From Dictyobacter kobayashii (GTDB taxonomy: Bacteria; Chloroflexota; Ktedonobacteria; Ktedonobacterales; Ktedonobacteraceae), in contig NZ_BIFS01000001.1 in the NCBI RefSeq assembly GCF_003967555.1, positions 4,712,001 to 4,776,000 on the forward strand: a stretch of DNA of 64,000 bases, given 5' to 3'. Under the pieces are notes generated by a model. It was given only the letters and a program-made list of their open reading frames with translations. It had not been told where the DNA came from and made no database searches. Position 1 is the stretch's first letter; the number at the start of each line of letters is the position of its first letter. The position numbers and the translations under genes were made by a program. Positions 53,872-62,939 of this stretch are shown here, one piece after another.

Positions 53872-54939
53872 TTAGGGAGCGACGTGCTGGCTGGCCCATG
53901 CACTGGCTATAGCGAACCAGGAGGGAGCAGTCTTATGGAGGTTAATATCATGACCTGCCTCAGGAATAGCTGCCACCTGTAGTTGGGCCTGCGAAGAGTA
54001 ATATGGTGCTTCGGCCTGCTGGATTGTGGCCGCACTGGTGCAATCTGTCGCGAGAAGGCCACAAAACAAAGCATCTTTCTGCCCGACCACCACAAGCACG
54101 GGTACATTGATCTGCAGCGAGATGCCATCTACAATTGGCGTCGCGAAGCTGGCGAATTCTCCAGGTGTCGCGGTTTCCTTTGTCGCCTCATCGGTTGCGA
54201 GAACATTGGGATCGGCACCAGGCACGTAATAAAAGTCACTTCCCCGTGTTCCAGGTTCCGTTGTCAGATAGCCCGTATAATTCAGATTGAGCAATTGGTT
54301 CGCGAAACGTGGATCTAGTGTAGCAGGGTAAAGCGTGGCCACGACTCCAGCCAGACTCGTCGCATTGAGATGATGCAGCAGTCCAGTAATGATGACCCCA
54401 TCAACGTCGTGATAGGTGCCTGCTTCTATCCAGGAGATGACCGAGCCGAGTGAATGGCCCACCAGCAGTACCCGATCAAACGGCTGATTGCCGATGTTTC
54501 CGCTGCGTAAGGCCTGAATAATCTGATGGACGACATAGGCATTGGTATTCATGGACACGGTCAATAGGCCAATGGGGGGATGCGAACTTTTGCCTATGCC
54601 AATGCGGTCGATATTAAAGGTACTGTACCCTGCGGCTGTGAGAGCATGGACGTAGGAATAGTTCTGGGGCTGGTAAGGAAAGTTCCAATAGATATGTCCG
54701 TAGGTCCCACCTGGAACAAGTAATTGGACGGTGTGGCTTGCACCGCTCGCTGGATTACAGAGTTCGCCATAGATAGTAGCGGGAGTCGACAGTATATCGT
54801 CAAGAGTTACTGGTACATTGAATGCCTGGCACGTATCTGTCTGTGTTGCCGCGTGTGCTGAGCGAGGCCCAAGCATCGTACCAGATAGCACAAGTATTAT
54901 CAGGAGGAAGAAAAGTACAGCACGATGATGAAGTGGCAT
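53872..54939 (-). CDS. Secreted alpha/beta hydrolase
   Basis: The protein has 355 residues. A signal peptide (VLFFLLIILVLSGTMLG, ending at an SAHA-A site) precedes an alpha/beta-hydrolase fold. The nucleophile elbow is VLLVGHSLGSVISWIEAG with Ser at about 150; VPVLVVVGQKDALFCG supplies the acid region and AIPEAGHDINLHKTAPSWF the catalytic His near the C-terminus. GGTYGHIYWNFPYQPQNYSY is the oxyanion region. It is a lipase/esterase-like exported hydrolase of unknown substrate. A cap of about 60 residues separates core halves. It lies just upstream of the P450 gene and may form an operon with it and the methyltransferase gene further upstream (all leftward). Confidence 0.88.
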   Translation of the reverse strand: MPLHHRAVLFFLLIILVLSGTMLGPRSAHAATQTDTCQAFNVPVTLDDILSTPATIYGELCNPASGASHTVQLLVPGGTYGHIYWNFPYQPQNYSYVHALTAAGYSTFNIDRIGIGKSSHPPIGLLTVSMNTNAYVVHQIIQALRSGNIGNQPFDRVLLVGHSLGSVISWIEAGTYHDVDGVIITGLLHHLNATSLAGVVATLYPATLDPRFANQLLNLNYTGYLTTEPGTRGSDFYYVPGADPNVLATDEATKETATPGEFASFATPIVDGISLQINVPVLVVVGQKDALFCGLLATDCTSAATIQQAEAPYYSSQAQLQVAAIPEAGHDINLHKTAPSWFAIASAWASQHVAP

Positions 54940-54969
54940 GAAAACTCCTTTGTATTGCTAACGCTCTGC

Positions 54970-55869
54970 TTACATTGCAGAGTCAGGGTCCATCGAAGTA
55001 GTCGCAGGCGTTGTTCCCCACACCGTCAGTAAGTACCACCTGCCACAAAAATCCTGCTTTTGCATCTCCAGGAGCATACGTTGATACAGGGCTGTGAGAT
55101 CTTCTTGCAGATTCGGGTTTGCCTTTCGAAGCATAGGTAATGCACCATCAAATACAATTTCAGTATTCCGATAGAAGTCACTCCAGGCCTCTGCGTCAAT
55201 GGAAAAATTGACCGAATGGGTCTGAGACTGAATAGATGTATAGCCAGCCTGGGAAAATAAACGCTCGAGTATTGGCGTAATGCCAAGTGTCGTTCCATGG
55301 GGAGAAAACCCATAGCCCATGTGATGCATGGTATTAAATAGGAGAGTATTTAACTGGTCGAAAGCCGGCTGCTGTAATGCCGCCGTTATCGGTTTCCGTA
55401 ATGCGCAGTACTCCTCCTGGTCGTAGAATGCGTTTGCATTCCTGGAAAAGCCCCACCCATGCATCTTTGCGGAGAAATGAGCTGAGCAAGCGCCCATTGA
55501 CCAGATCAAATGAATGATCGGGAAAATCGAGGCGTTGTGTAGTATCCATGACATCAAAGGAGATATTGCGAAGATCTTGTGAATTTGCACTTGCGGTTGC
55601 ATAGGTAATCATAGTCTGGCTGATATCAATGCCGATCACTTCCATATCTGGACGTGCAAAGGCCAGATCAAGGGCCCAGCCACCAGGACCACAGGCGATA
55701 TCGAGCACCTTTGCTCGGTCTGGCAGAACAGGCAGGCCAGCCAGGTGCCCCCCATGCTTTTTGTGGTCATGTGATCGAGCTTGATCAAGCGTACCATTTC
55801 AGCAGCACTTTCTGGATCGAGAATGTACGTATTAGCTATATTGGTGTGGGGTGGGAGATCAGGAGGCAT
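54970..55869 (-). CDS. SAM-dependent methyltransferase (two frame breaks)
   Basis: ATG 55869 (MPPDLPPHTN), with GAGAGG upstream, starts a protein of about 300 residues. The frame changes once near 55755, where one G is lost from a G6 run, to reach LDIACGPGGWALDLAFARPD (motif I), GIDISQTMITYA and LDFPDHSFDLVNGRLLSSFL (motif post-I and IV). A second change near 55385, where the reading passes from ITETDNGG to TAALQQPAFDQLN, is needed for the C-terminal part (EAWSDFYRNTEIVFDGALP). It is a class I methyltransferase of the UbiE/Coq5-like group; substrate unknown. It lies next to the hydrolase and P450 genes, so a small-molecule tailoring role is plausible. Confidence 0.8.
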
Positions 55870-56293
55870 GGACGTTCCTCTCTTTCTATACAACTTCATC
55901 TATCCCTTTGCTTAGTATACTTATATTCCACTTTGTGTTCAATAGAAATTTATCTGTTACCTCTTATTTTTATATATTTTTTACGCCCAAAATTATTTAC
56001 ATATGGCTAAATTTACTTCTGCTCCAATTATAATGCTCCGATGTACCCCAAACTACACCTCTTTCTTCGGATTACGCCTCTTCATGTCGTTCGATCTCCC
56101 TGACTATATCACCTGCTACATCCACATCTAATGTTTTCCACATCCGTATTCTCCAACTCTTAATAACAGATTCTAGCCGACCACAACAGATCAATCGCGG
56201 CGGATTTTGAGCTTGTACGGACCCGGTTACCTTACGCCCTGCCATGCCAACATGCTATAATGAGGTACATTTCGTGAGTGGGAGGGAACTTGT
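55870..56293. promoter_or_regulatory. AT-rich interval with glycogen synthase promoter
   Basis: No gene is seen. TTACGC (56232-56237) and TATAAT (56256-56261) with an 18-base spacer form a promoter about 30 bases before the glycogen synthase start. The rest, AT-rich around 55900-56050, holds nothing recognisable. Confidence 0.5.
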
Positions 56294-57761
56294 ATGCAGT
56301 CTGAACAACCTCTCAAGGTTCTGATCCTTGCTGCTGAAATAGAGCCGTTTGTCAAAGTAGGTGGTCTGGCAGAAATTGTTGGTGCTTTACCTAAGGCTTT
56401 ACAGGCCCTGGGCATGATGTGCGCCTGGTTATGCCGCGTTACCGCCAGGTTGATGCTCAGCATTTTCAGTTGACGACAATCCTTGATTCGATCTCTGTGC
56501 CAATGGGGAATTTTCAGGTCTCCGCCAGTGTGCGGCAGGCTGAAATTGGTAATCATATTCCTGTATATATGATTGATGCTCCCCGGTACTTTGATCGCGA
56601 AAATATTTATGGCTATACAGATGATGGTGAGCGTTTTATTTTGTTCTGCCGTGCGGCGTTGGAGGCGGTACGGTCCTTAGATTGGTCGCCCGATATTGTC
56701 CATTGTAATGATTGGCATACTGGCATTGTGCCCAATTGGTTACATACCATCTATCGTAGCGATGAATTCTTTGCTAATACGGCGTCGGTCTATACTATCC
56801 ATAATCTGGCCTACCAGGGCATCTTTGGCTATCGTCTTCTTGAGGTTGCGGGCGTGGCTGCAAATGGGTTTGTGTACCCTCAGATTGCGGAGCTGGCGAA
56901 CGTTGTTGATATCATGGGACGTGGTATCCTGTTCGCCGATGCGGTGACGACGGTGAGCGAACGCTATGCGCAAGAGATTTTGACGCCAACCTTTGGTGAG
57001 AAACTCGACCATATGTTGCGTTCGCGCCGCGATCGGCTCTTTGGCATTTTAAATGGGGTGGATTATCAAGAGAATAATCCTACGCTTAATAATCATATCC
57101 ATACTCAATATGATGCTCTAAGCCTGGAGAAGCGCGCGGAAAATAAAGCAGCTCTGCAGGAGCAGGCGCACCTTCCAATTAAGCCGGATGTGCCGTTGCT
57201 GGCTATGATTTCGCGCCTGGCCGATCAAAAAGGCTTCGATCTGCTGGCACAGATTATTCATCCTTTGCTGGCTCAAGGCGTGCAGTTTGTTCTGCTGGGC
57301 GTCGGCGACCAGCATTATCATGAAATGTTCCAGAATCTGGCCGCGCGCTATCCGGACCAGGTCGCCATTTTCCTGACCTTTAATACTGAGGTGGCACAAC
57401 GGATCTATGCTGGTAGCGATATGTTGCTGATGCCGTCGCGCTTTGAACCCTGTGGTACCAATCAGATGTATGCTATGCGCTATGGGTGTGTGCCGATTGT
57501 GCGTCACGTGGGGGATTGGCCGATACGGTTCAGGAGTATAATCCGCACAGTAGCGAGGGGAATGGCTTTGTCTTCAAGAACTATGATGCCTGGGAGTTCT
57601 TCGCAGCCATTGTGCGTGCCCTGGCCCTTTATCCATTTAAGGATATCTGGCGTACCCTGCAGTTGAGCGGCATGGAGGCGGACCATTCATGGCGTGCTTC
57701 GGCGCTACGCTACGTTGAGGTGTATCGTAATGCGCTGGCTTTCCATAAAACTGGAAAATAG
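56294..57761 (+). CDS. glgA: Glycogen synthase, ADP-glucose type (two frame breaks)
   Basis: ATG 56294 follows GGGAGGGAA. The N-terminus has PFVKVGGLAEIVGALPKAL, the K-x-G-G-L ADP-glucose-binding motif. After a one-base loss at about 56414 it continues RLVMPRYRQVD. The middle has IVHCNDWHTGIVP, AYQGIFGY, GILNGVDYQENNPT and ISRLADQKGFDLL, and the C-terminal motif is SRFEPCGTNQMYAMRYG. A second loss in GGGGG near 57520 brings the frame back to LADTVQEYNPHSSEGNGFVF and the end. The total of about 485 residues is standard for family GT5. It transfers glucose from ADP-glucose to the growing alpha-1,4 glucan. No other glg gene is in the window. Confidence 0.9.
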
Positions 57762-57793
57762 CTGTATTTGCGCTTTTTTTAGATATTATACAT

Positions 57794-57842
57794 AAAAAGG
57801 AAACCGGAAAGTTTACGTGATAAGCTTTCCGGTTTCCTTTTT
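57794..57842 (+). terminator. Intrinsic terminator after glgA
   Basis: AAAAAGGAAACCGGAAAG (57794-57811) pairs perfectly with 57825-57842; loop of 13 bases; the right arm ends in five Ts. Confidence 0.88.
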
Positions 57843-58008
57843 ATTCTCGGTATTATATATGACAAGGAGAAAATAATCATAAGAGCCATTGACGTGTTTT
57901 GTTCTCTGGTGTATATTAACGGTTATAAGTGTTTTGAGCAAGAAGAATGCATTAAAAGCCTTTGATTGTTCTTTGTGCTTAAATAGTTTTAGGGAATAGG
58001 TGGAAGTT

Positions 58009-58899
58009 GTGGGGGCATCCCGAAAAAAATATAGTACCGATATTCAACAGCGGCGCCTGCATATTATCAAAATGTTTAATGAGCTTCCTCCTTATGGCTC
58101 ATTAGAGTTTTGGCGTCACGTGGAGCAGATGGAATTGCCACGCGAGGTTCTGGTCAAGACTTTGCGTTTTGCCCGTCGCATGCAAGATGAGTTGGGTAGT
58201 GGACGTATTTCAGAAGTCATCATGGCTCGCACGCTGGACAAAAATGAATTCTGGGCCAATAGCGTGGCTCAAAAATGTTATGAACTAGGTTGGGATGAGC
58301 AGCGCAATATGAGTTTTGATTTATGCTCAGATTTGAATGAAGCGATCTTAAAGGCCATCTTTGATCCAATGCGTAGCTTTTGGGAGGAGAACTTTGTCCA
58401 TTGTGTACGCTACGAGCGTATGCACGTTTATCGCTCCTTTATGCTGCGCGAAGGGCGGATCAGTACCGCCCAGATAGAGAAAGGGCGCCGTATCCCTCGT
58501 CGCTTGATATTGAGTCTGGATCATATGGCTCCATGTTCCGATCATTTGTATAATCCATTTGAAATTGAGGATGAGCAAGCGTATATGATGCTGCGCTCTG
58601 TCGATTCAAGCATCGTGATGGATGTGGTCAGACGTCTTCCTGAACGCTTGCGTTCAGTGGTGCTGCTGATTTATTGGGCGGATAAGACTGAAAAAGATGC
58701 AGCCAAAACGTTGGGGATCTCTGATCGCACGGTGCGCAATCGTTTAAATGATGCCATCCATAAGCTGTCTGAATGCCTTATTCATGAATCCGATTATGTC
58801 TCTGATACCCGGCCGTCGACTATGCAGGTGCTGGCGAGCATCCTCTCTTGTTTAATAAGCATGCTCAGTGATCTGTCTTTGATTAGTGAATACAAATAA
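58009..58899 (+). CDS. Sigma-70-like factor with region 4 helix-turn-helix
   Basis: The protein has 296 residues from GTG 58009, chosen for AGGTGGAAGTT upstream, a ribosome site very like that of the sigma-like gene at 17594. An N-terminal half without clear homology (about 1-150) is followed by LPERLRSVVLLIYWADKTEK and DAAKTLGISDRTVRNRLNDA, a sigma region 4-like helix-turn-helix. The region 2 helices are not well conserved, so it may be a sigma-like or a regulator that binds DNA alone. No anti-sigma gene is adjacent. Hydrophobic residues at the C-terminus (VLASILSCLISMLSDLSLIS) could interact with a membrane or partner. Confidence 0.65.
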   Translation: MGASRKKYSTDIQQRRLHIIKMFNELPPYGSLEFWRHVEQMELPREVLVKTLRFARRMQDELGSGRISEVIMARTLDKNEFWANSVAQKCYELGWDEQRNMSFDLCSDLNEAILKAIFDPMRSFWEENFVHCVRYERMHVYRSFMLREGRISTAQIEKGRRIPRRLILSLDHMAPCSDHLYNPFEIEDEQAYMMLRSVDSSIVMDVVRRLPERLRSVVLLIYWADKTEKDAAKTLGISDRTVRNRLNDAIHKLSECLIHESDYVSDTRPSTMQVLASILSCLISMLSDLSLISEYK

Positions 58900-58909
58900 A
58901 TATATGTAA

Positions 58910-58955
58910 AGTTTCCGGGTTGCGGCCCACGGCCATGGGCCACAACCCGGAAACT
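58910..58955 (+). terminator. 20-bp hairpin with one mismatch
   Basis: 58910-58929 pairs with 58936-58955 apart from one mismatch; loop CGGCCA. It lies eleven bases after the sigma-like gene and before larC. Confidence 0.7.
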
Positions 58956-59045
58956 TGCCCGTAGCAGGTTGATATGTCATACTGCTAACTACAGAATGTA
59001 TAGGTCAGGTTGAAACTCTATATTCTGGATCAGAATGGATGTATG

Positions 59046-60248
59046 ATGGATACGATTGCTTATGTAGATTGCTCAGTGGGTGTGAGCGGTGATCTATTGC
59101 TCAGTGCTTTGTTGGATGCTGGTCTTTCCCTGGCACGCTTGCAGGATGTCCTTACGACAGTGGCTATGCCAGGTACGTATTGCATAGAACCGCTCAAAGT
59201 ACAGCGTCCAGGCCTCAGTGGAAGCGCATTCTCGCTTGCAGTCCAGGATACAGGGGCGCAACGCTCTTTGGCTGAGTGGCGGGACCATTTACTACAGGTT
59301 GCGACTCTGCCTGTGCCTGTACGCGAGAACACGCTGCGCTGTCTGCAGTGCCTGCTTGAAGCTGAAGCAACTGTCTCCAACACTACCGTGGCTACTCTGC
59401 GTGTGTCATCCGCCACTGTGCTTGAGCTACTGGCAGTGGTCGCGGGTCTGCATGAGCTAAAATTGATGGCACTCTATTTTTCCCCTTTACCCCTTACCCA
59501 TGGATTTGTAGAGAAAGAACAGCAGTTGCTTCCCCTTCTTTCTCCGGTGAGCCTGGAGATCCTGCGCCCCCATCCCGTCTCCTGGAAGCCGTCTACTTTA
59601 TCCACTGCACTGGTGACCCCCGTTGGCGCTGCCCTGCTGGCTACCTTTGCCCGCTTCGATCCTCCTGTGCTATCTATCGAACGCACCGGCTCTGGGCTGG
59701 GTGAGACGGAGCAGAATTGGTCGGGAGCACTGCGTATCTATCTTGGCAGGGCTCAAACTGTGGCCGAGCCTGATTTTATCCAGTCAGGACAGGGCGCGGA
59801 TACCGATTGGGTGGCCGTGATTGAGACGCATATCGATACCATGACGGGCGAGTTGCTGGGTGGTCTGATGGAACGACTTTTTGCCGCCGGGGCGCTCGAT
59901 GTAACTTATACCCCGATCCAGATGAAGAAGAATCGGCCTGCTACCTTGCTGACTGTCATCTCTCCTCTTGATCTTGGAGAACAGCTGGCCTTGCTTTTGC
60001 TGCGTGAGACGACGACTCTGGGGGTGCGGATCCAACATATTCGTCGCCTCAAGGCACAGCGTGAGCAGATACAGGTCGAGACTGAACTGGGACCGATGTT
60101 GGTCAAGGTGAAGCGCCTGGGTGGACAGGTAATTCACGTGGCCCCCGAATATGAGGAGTGCCAGCGGGTGGCGAGAGCGCACAATATTCCCCTGGCGGCC
60201 GCTTATGAGGTTGCCAGGGATGCCATCAAAAGCGTTATAATAGGATAA
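59046..60248 (+). CDS. larC: LarC, nickel-pincer cofactor nickel insertase
   Basis: The protein has 400 residues from ATG 59046; a TTG at 59010 would add 12 residues not seen in the family. DTIAYVDCSVGVSGDLLLSALLDAG is close to the family opening C-(F/S)-x-G-(I/V)-S-G-D; TALVTPVGAALLATF and ETHIDTMTGELLGGLMERL are the other conserved blocks. LarC inserts nickel into the pyridinium-3,5-bisthiocarboxylic acid mononucleotide to make the cofactor of lactate racemase-like enzymes. In some lactobacilli LarC is made by programmed frameshift from larC1 and larC2; here it is one open chain. No larB, larE or racemase gene is in the window, so the pathway must be elsewhere or this is a distant paralogue. 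Confidence 0.85.
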   Translation: MDTIAYVDCSVGVSGDLLLSALLDAGLSLARLQDVLTTVAMPGTYCIEPLKVQRPGLSGSAFSLAVQDTGAQRSLAEWRDHLLQVATLPVPVRENTLRCLQCLLEAEATVSNTTVATLRVSSATVLELLAVVAGLHELKLMALYFSPLPLTHGFVEKEQQLLPLLSPVSLEILRPHPVSWKPSTLSTALVTPVGAALLATFARFDPPVLSIERTGSGLGETEQNWSGALRIYLGRAQTVAEPDFIQSGQGADTDWVAVIETHIDTMTGELLGGLMERLFAAGALDVTYTPIQMKKNRPATLLTVISPLDLGEQLALLLLRETTTLGVRIQHIRRLKAQREQIQVETELGPMLVKVKRLGGQVIHVAPEYEECQRVARAHNIPLAAAYEVARDAIKSVIIG

Positions 60249-60302
60249 CAAAGAAAGGAAAATGACGACGTAGCTTTGAAAGAAAGAATGTGAGAATGCC
60301 GC

Positions 60303-60851
60303 ATGGATTTTGTGGATTGGCGCAAGCGCTTAGAAAAACCCCAACTGGATACGGAAGAGAATCGGCCGTCGACCTACCGCGGACGGCGTATGGGCGACTA
60401 TGTAGAAGAGATGATCCGCAAAGCTCAAGAGCGTGGGGATTTCGATCACTTAAAGGGTATGGGCAAGCCGCTCCAATTGGATGCCCATCAGACAGACGAT
60501 AATAGCATGGCCTATGGCATATTGAAGAACAATGACTATGTGCCTTTTGAGATCCAGCTTCAAAAACAGATTGATGCGGATATTGAGCGTGCGGGTCGGG
60601 AGATTCGCTACCTGATTGCGCAGCGCAAGCATCTGTCTGCCCGCAAGATTGCGCCTTTTGAGAGCGAGAAGCGCAGATTCAATGCCGCCGTAGAGAAGGC
60701 TGCCACCGAGTACGACGAAGCCTTACGTCGTATCAACAGCAAAATCTTAACCCTGAATGTCTCGGCCCCGTCCTCACTACACAAACCCATCTTGAAGGTG
60801 GGTGAGATGGTCGCCGAGTTCCGCCAGCAATGCCCCCTCTTCGAACGCTAA
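60303..60851 (+). CDS. DUF1992 (DnaJ homologue subfamily C member 28-type) protein
   Basis: The protein has 182 residues. MIRKAQERGDFDHLKGMGKP (about 40-59) is the characteristic DUF1992 stretch (I-x-x-A-x-x-x-G-x-F-D-x-L-x-G-x-G-K-P-L), followed by MAYGILKNNDYVPFEIQLQK and a long helical C-terminus (IRYLIAQRKHLSARK). There is no J domain; the name comes from the human protein that shares this region. Its molecular role is unknown. It begins 55 bases after larC in the same direction and could be transcribed with it. A short perfect hairpin follows. Confidence 0.87.
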   Translation: MDFVDWRKRLEKPQLDTEENRPSTYRGRRMGDYVEEMIRKAQERGDFDHLKGMGKPLQLDAHQTDDNSMAYGILKNNDYVPFEIQLQKQIDADIERAGREIRYLIAQRKHLSARKIAPFESEKRRFNAAVEKAATEYDEALRRINSKILTLNVSAPSSLHKPILKVGEMVAEFRQQCPLFER

Positions 60852-60856
60852 AAAGG

Positions 60857-60880
60857 TGTTCCCTCAATTTTGAGGGAACA
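60857..60880 (+). terminator. 11-bp hairpin after the DUF1992 gene
   Basis: TGTTCCCTCAA (60857-60867) and TTGAGGGAACA (60870-60880) form an almost loop-less perfect palindrome six bases after the stop. Confidence 0.6.
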
Positions 60881-61025
60881 TCCTGTGTTTCTTATTGCTT
60901 TTGCTCTCCTGCGACTTAATACATGGTGTGGTACGTAAAAAGTACTTAATGTCACGAAGCTGGCTCCTGATGCGTGTACTAACTGTGGCTGGCGTATTTT
61001 TTATGGCAGGAAGAGCGAGAAGTTT

Positions 61026-62411
61026 ATGCAGGATTTGTTGAATACCGTTATCTCACATTATACTATCGTCCGGCACATCGCCAGGGGCGGTATGTCTGAT
61101 ATTTATCTGGCGCGTGATCTTACTTCTAATAGGGAAGTTGCGCTCAAACTGGTTCATTCAGGCAATCACGATTACTGTCTACGCTTCCAGCGTGAAGCTC
61201 AGGCCATCACTACCCTGCGCCATAAGCATATCCTGCCAGCCCTGGACTATGGTGAGGTGGACCCCTGGTGTTACCTGGTGACTCCTTATGTCCCCAATGG
61301 TACCTTACGTGATCTTGTTCAGGCTGGCCCTTTGACGTTGGAAGATACAGGCAAATATCTAGATCAAGTCGCTTCCGCTCTGCATTACGCCCATGAACAA
61401 GGTATCGTTCACCGCGATATCAAGTCGTCAAACATATTGATGCGCGATCGCGATTTCGTCTATCTGGCCGACTTCGGCCTGGTTAAGAATACTCGTAGTG
61501 TCGCTGAAAGCCTGACCGAGAGCGGCTTTTTAGTCGGTACCGCCGAGTATATGGCCCCCGAACTGGCGGAGCGGGATGCAACTCATCTCAGTGATATTTA
61601 TGCCCTGGGGATTGTGCTCTATCAGATGCTTACCGGGGATGTGCCCTTCAAAGGTTCAACTCCGGTGGGGACGTTTATGCAGCACCTCTCGAAAAAAGTA
61701 TCGCGCCCTTCTCTGGTCAATCCAGGCATTCCGGCTGCGTTTGATAAGGTTGTGCTGCGCGCCCTGGCGAAAGAGCCGGCGCGTCGTTATCAATCAGCGC
61801 TTGAGCTTGCCGCTGCGTATCAGCAGGCCCTCGATGTTTACTCACGGCAATCTGTAAACGAAGCTAAGACAACCCAGCATCTCCCCGTTCTGCCCGCCGC
61901 GCCACCTGTCGTAGTAGTCTCTCCTCTGCGTCGCCAACCACCTCGACGTGTCGCGCTACCAGTCGTGCTGGCTTCCGTAGCCTTATTGACGTTGGGATTA
62001 TCTTCATTTGCGTTGCCCGGTGGTAATATCAGACCTGTCAGTGCTACCGCGGATAGCCTTATCCAGGCGCATGCTACTATTGGTGCAAGCACCCCCATAG
62101 TCGTCAAAACCACGCCACCCGCCAATAACAAGCAATCAAACACGCCAGGAAAAACCACGCCGCCTGCCAATAACCGGCGATCAGGCACGCCAGGAAAAAC
62201 CACGCCATCCACCCATAACAGCCGATCCAATACTCCTGTTAAGTCTACCCATACGGTTAATGCTACTAGCTCGGATAATACTCCCGCTCCAGCCGCCAAA
62301 GCCGCACCCCCTAAGGGTAAGCCTCATGCTAAAGCCGCACCCCCAAAGGGTAAGCCTCATGCTAAAGCCGCACCCCCAAAGGGTAAGCCTCATGCCGGAC
62401 CCAAAAAATAA
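61026..62411 (+). CDS. Transmembrane Ser/Thr protein kinase with repetitive outer tail
   Basis: The protein has 461 residues. The kinase domain (1-270) has G-loop IARGGMSDIYLA, VALKLVHSG, HRDIKSSNILM, LADFGLVKN and GTAEYMAPE. A helix at about 317-335 (LPVVLASVALLTLGLSSFAL) crosses the membrane. The outer tail is all low complexity: TPPANN/TPGK repeats, then three exact copies of an 11-residue KAAPPKGKPHA unit (62298-62396, 33 bp each). A basic, proline-rich tail could bind anionic wall polymers, giving a way to sense the cell wall; that is inference. No PASTA domain is present. It is a Pkn-type kinase; the substrate is unknown. Confidence 0.9.
   Translation: MQDLLNTVISHYTIVRHIARGGMSDIYLARDLTSNREVALKLVHSGNHDYCLRFQREAQAITTLRHKHILPALDYGEVDPWCYLVTPYVPNGTLRDLVQAGPLTLEDTGKYLDQVASALHYAHEQGIVHRDIKSSNILMRDRDFVYLADFGLVKNTRSVAESLTESGFLVGTAEYMAPELAERDATHLSDIYALGIVLYQMLTGDVPFKGSTPVGTFMQHLSKKVSRPSLVNPGIPAAFDKVVLRALAKEPARRYQSALELAAAYQQALDVYSRQSVNEAKTTQHLPVLPAAPPVVVVSPLRRQPPRRVALPVVLASVALLTLGLSSFALPGGNIRPVSATADSLIQAHATIGASTPIVVKTTPPANNKQSNTPGKTTPPANNRRSGTPGKTTPSTHNSRSNTPVKSTHTVNATSSDNTPAPAAKAAPPKGKPHAKAAPPKGKPHAKAAPPKGKPHAGPKK
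62298..62396 (+). repeat. Three tandem 33-bp repeats in the kinase tail
   Basis: Units at 62298-62330, 62331-62363 and 62364-62396 differ by one or two bases and encode the same 11 residues (KAAPPKGKPHA). Tandem coding repeats of this sort change number easily by slippage. Confidence 0.85.
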
Positions 62412-62449
62412 TACTGGTGCTACAGTAGTAGTATAGAGGCAAAATTATG

Positions 62450-62488
62450 GCAATCCAGAATCCACTTGATAAGCGGATTCTGGATTGC
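62450..62488 (+). terminator. 14-bp hairpin after the Ser/Thr kinase gene
   Basis: GCAATCCAGAATCC (62450-62463) pairs perfectly with GGATTCTGGATTGC (62475-62488), loop of 11 bases, about 40 bases after the kinase stop. Confidence 0.75.
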
Positions 62489-62939
62489 TTTGCCGTTTTA
62501 GGTATGATCACCTTCTAGAAGCAGGTGACTCGACGGATATCTCTTGGGCTACGCGATCTCGATCCTGCTCATGCTCCTGGCTGTATATAGGAGTTTTGAC
62601 AGCATGGCCAGCGGTTCTACTCAGGTGTGTGTATTTTTGTCCTCACCGAAATACTGATGGCTTCCGGCATACGCGGGATCTCTCTCCTTTGTCTCTTCAT
62701 AAACAAAAGCTGTTTGTTGTGCGTTTTAATTTTGAGGCTGAAAGCGATTGCAGCTCGTCAATGTAGCATTCATCCCTTTGGACAACCGCATTCGCTCTTT
62801 CCCCTTGTAGTGTTTCTCATCAATGTCATGTGGGTAGATGATCCTCCTGGACTCTATCGCCGTAGGCGCGAATTTCGCGCAGGTCGTATCCCTGATCTGC
62901 AGTAATATGCTCGGTTTATGAGCCAGAAAGGTAATAAGC
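62489..62939. other. Gene-free interval
   Basis: No convincing gene or structure is seen in about 450 bases. Open readings here lack ribosome sites and have no coding-like composition. The 3' part, with AGAAAGG at about 62925, is the ribosome site of the Gly-rich gene. Confidence 0.5.

Noticed and set aside
62298..62396. 33-bp direct repeats as a CRISPR array
   Set aside because: The units are contiguous without spacers and encode the kinase tail.
62627..62905. 92-residue plus-strand reading before the Gly-rich gene
   Set aside because: No ribosome site; the composition is unlike neighbouring genes, and its 3' part covers the Gly-rich gene's upstream region.
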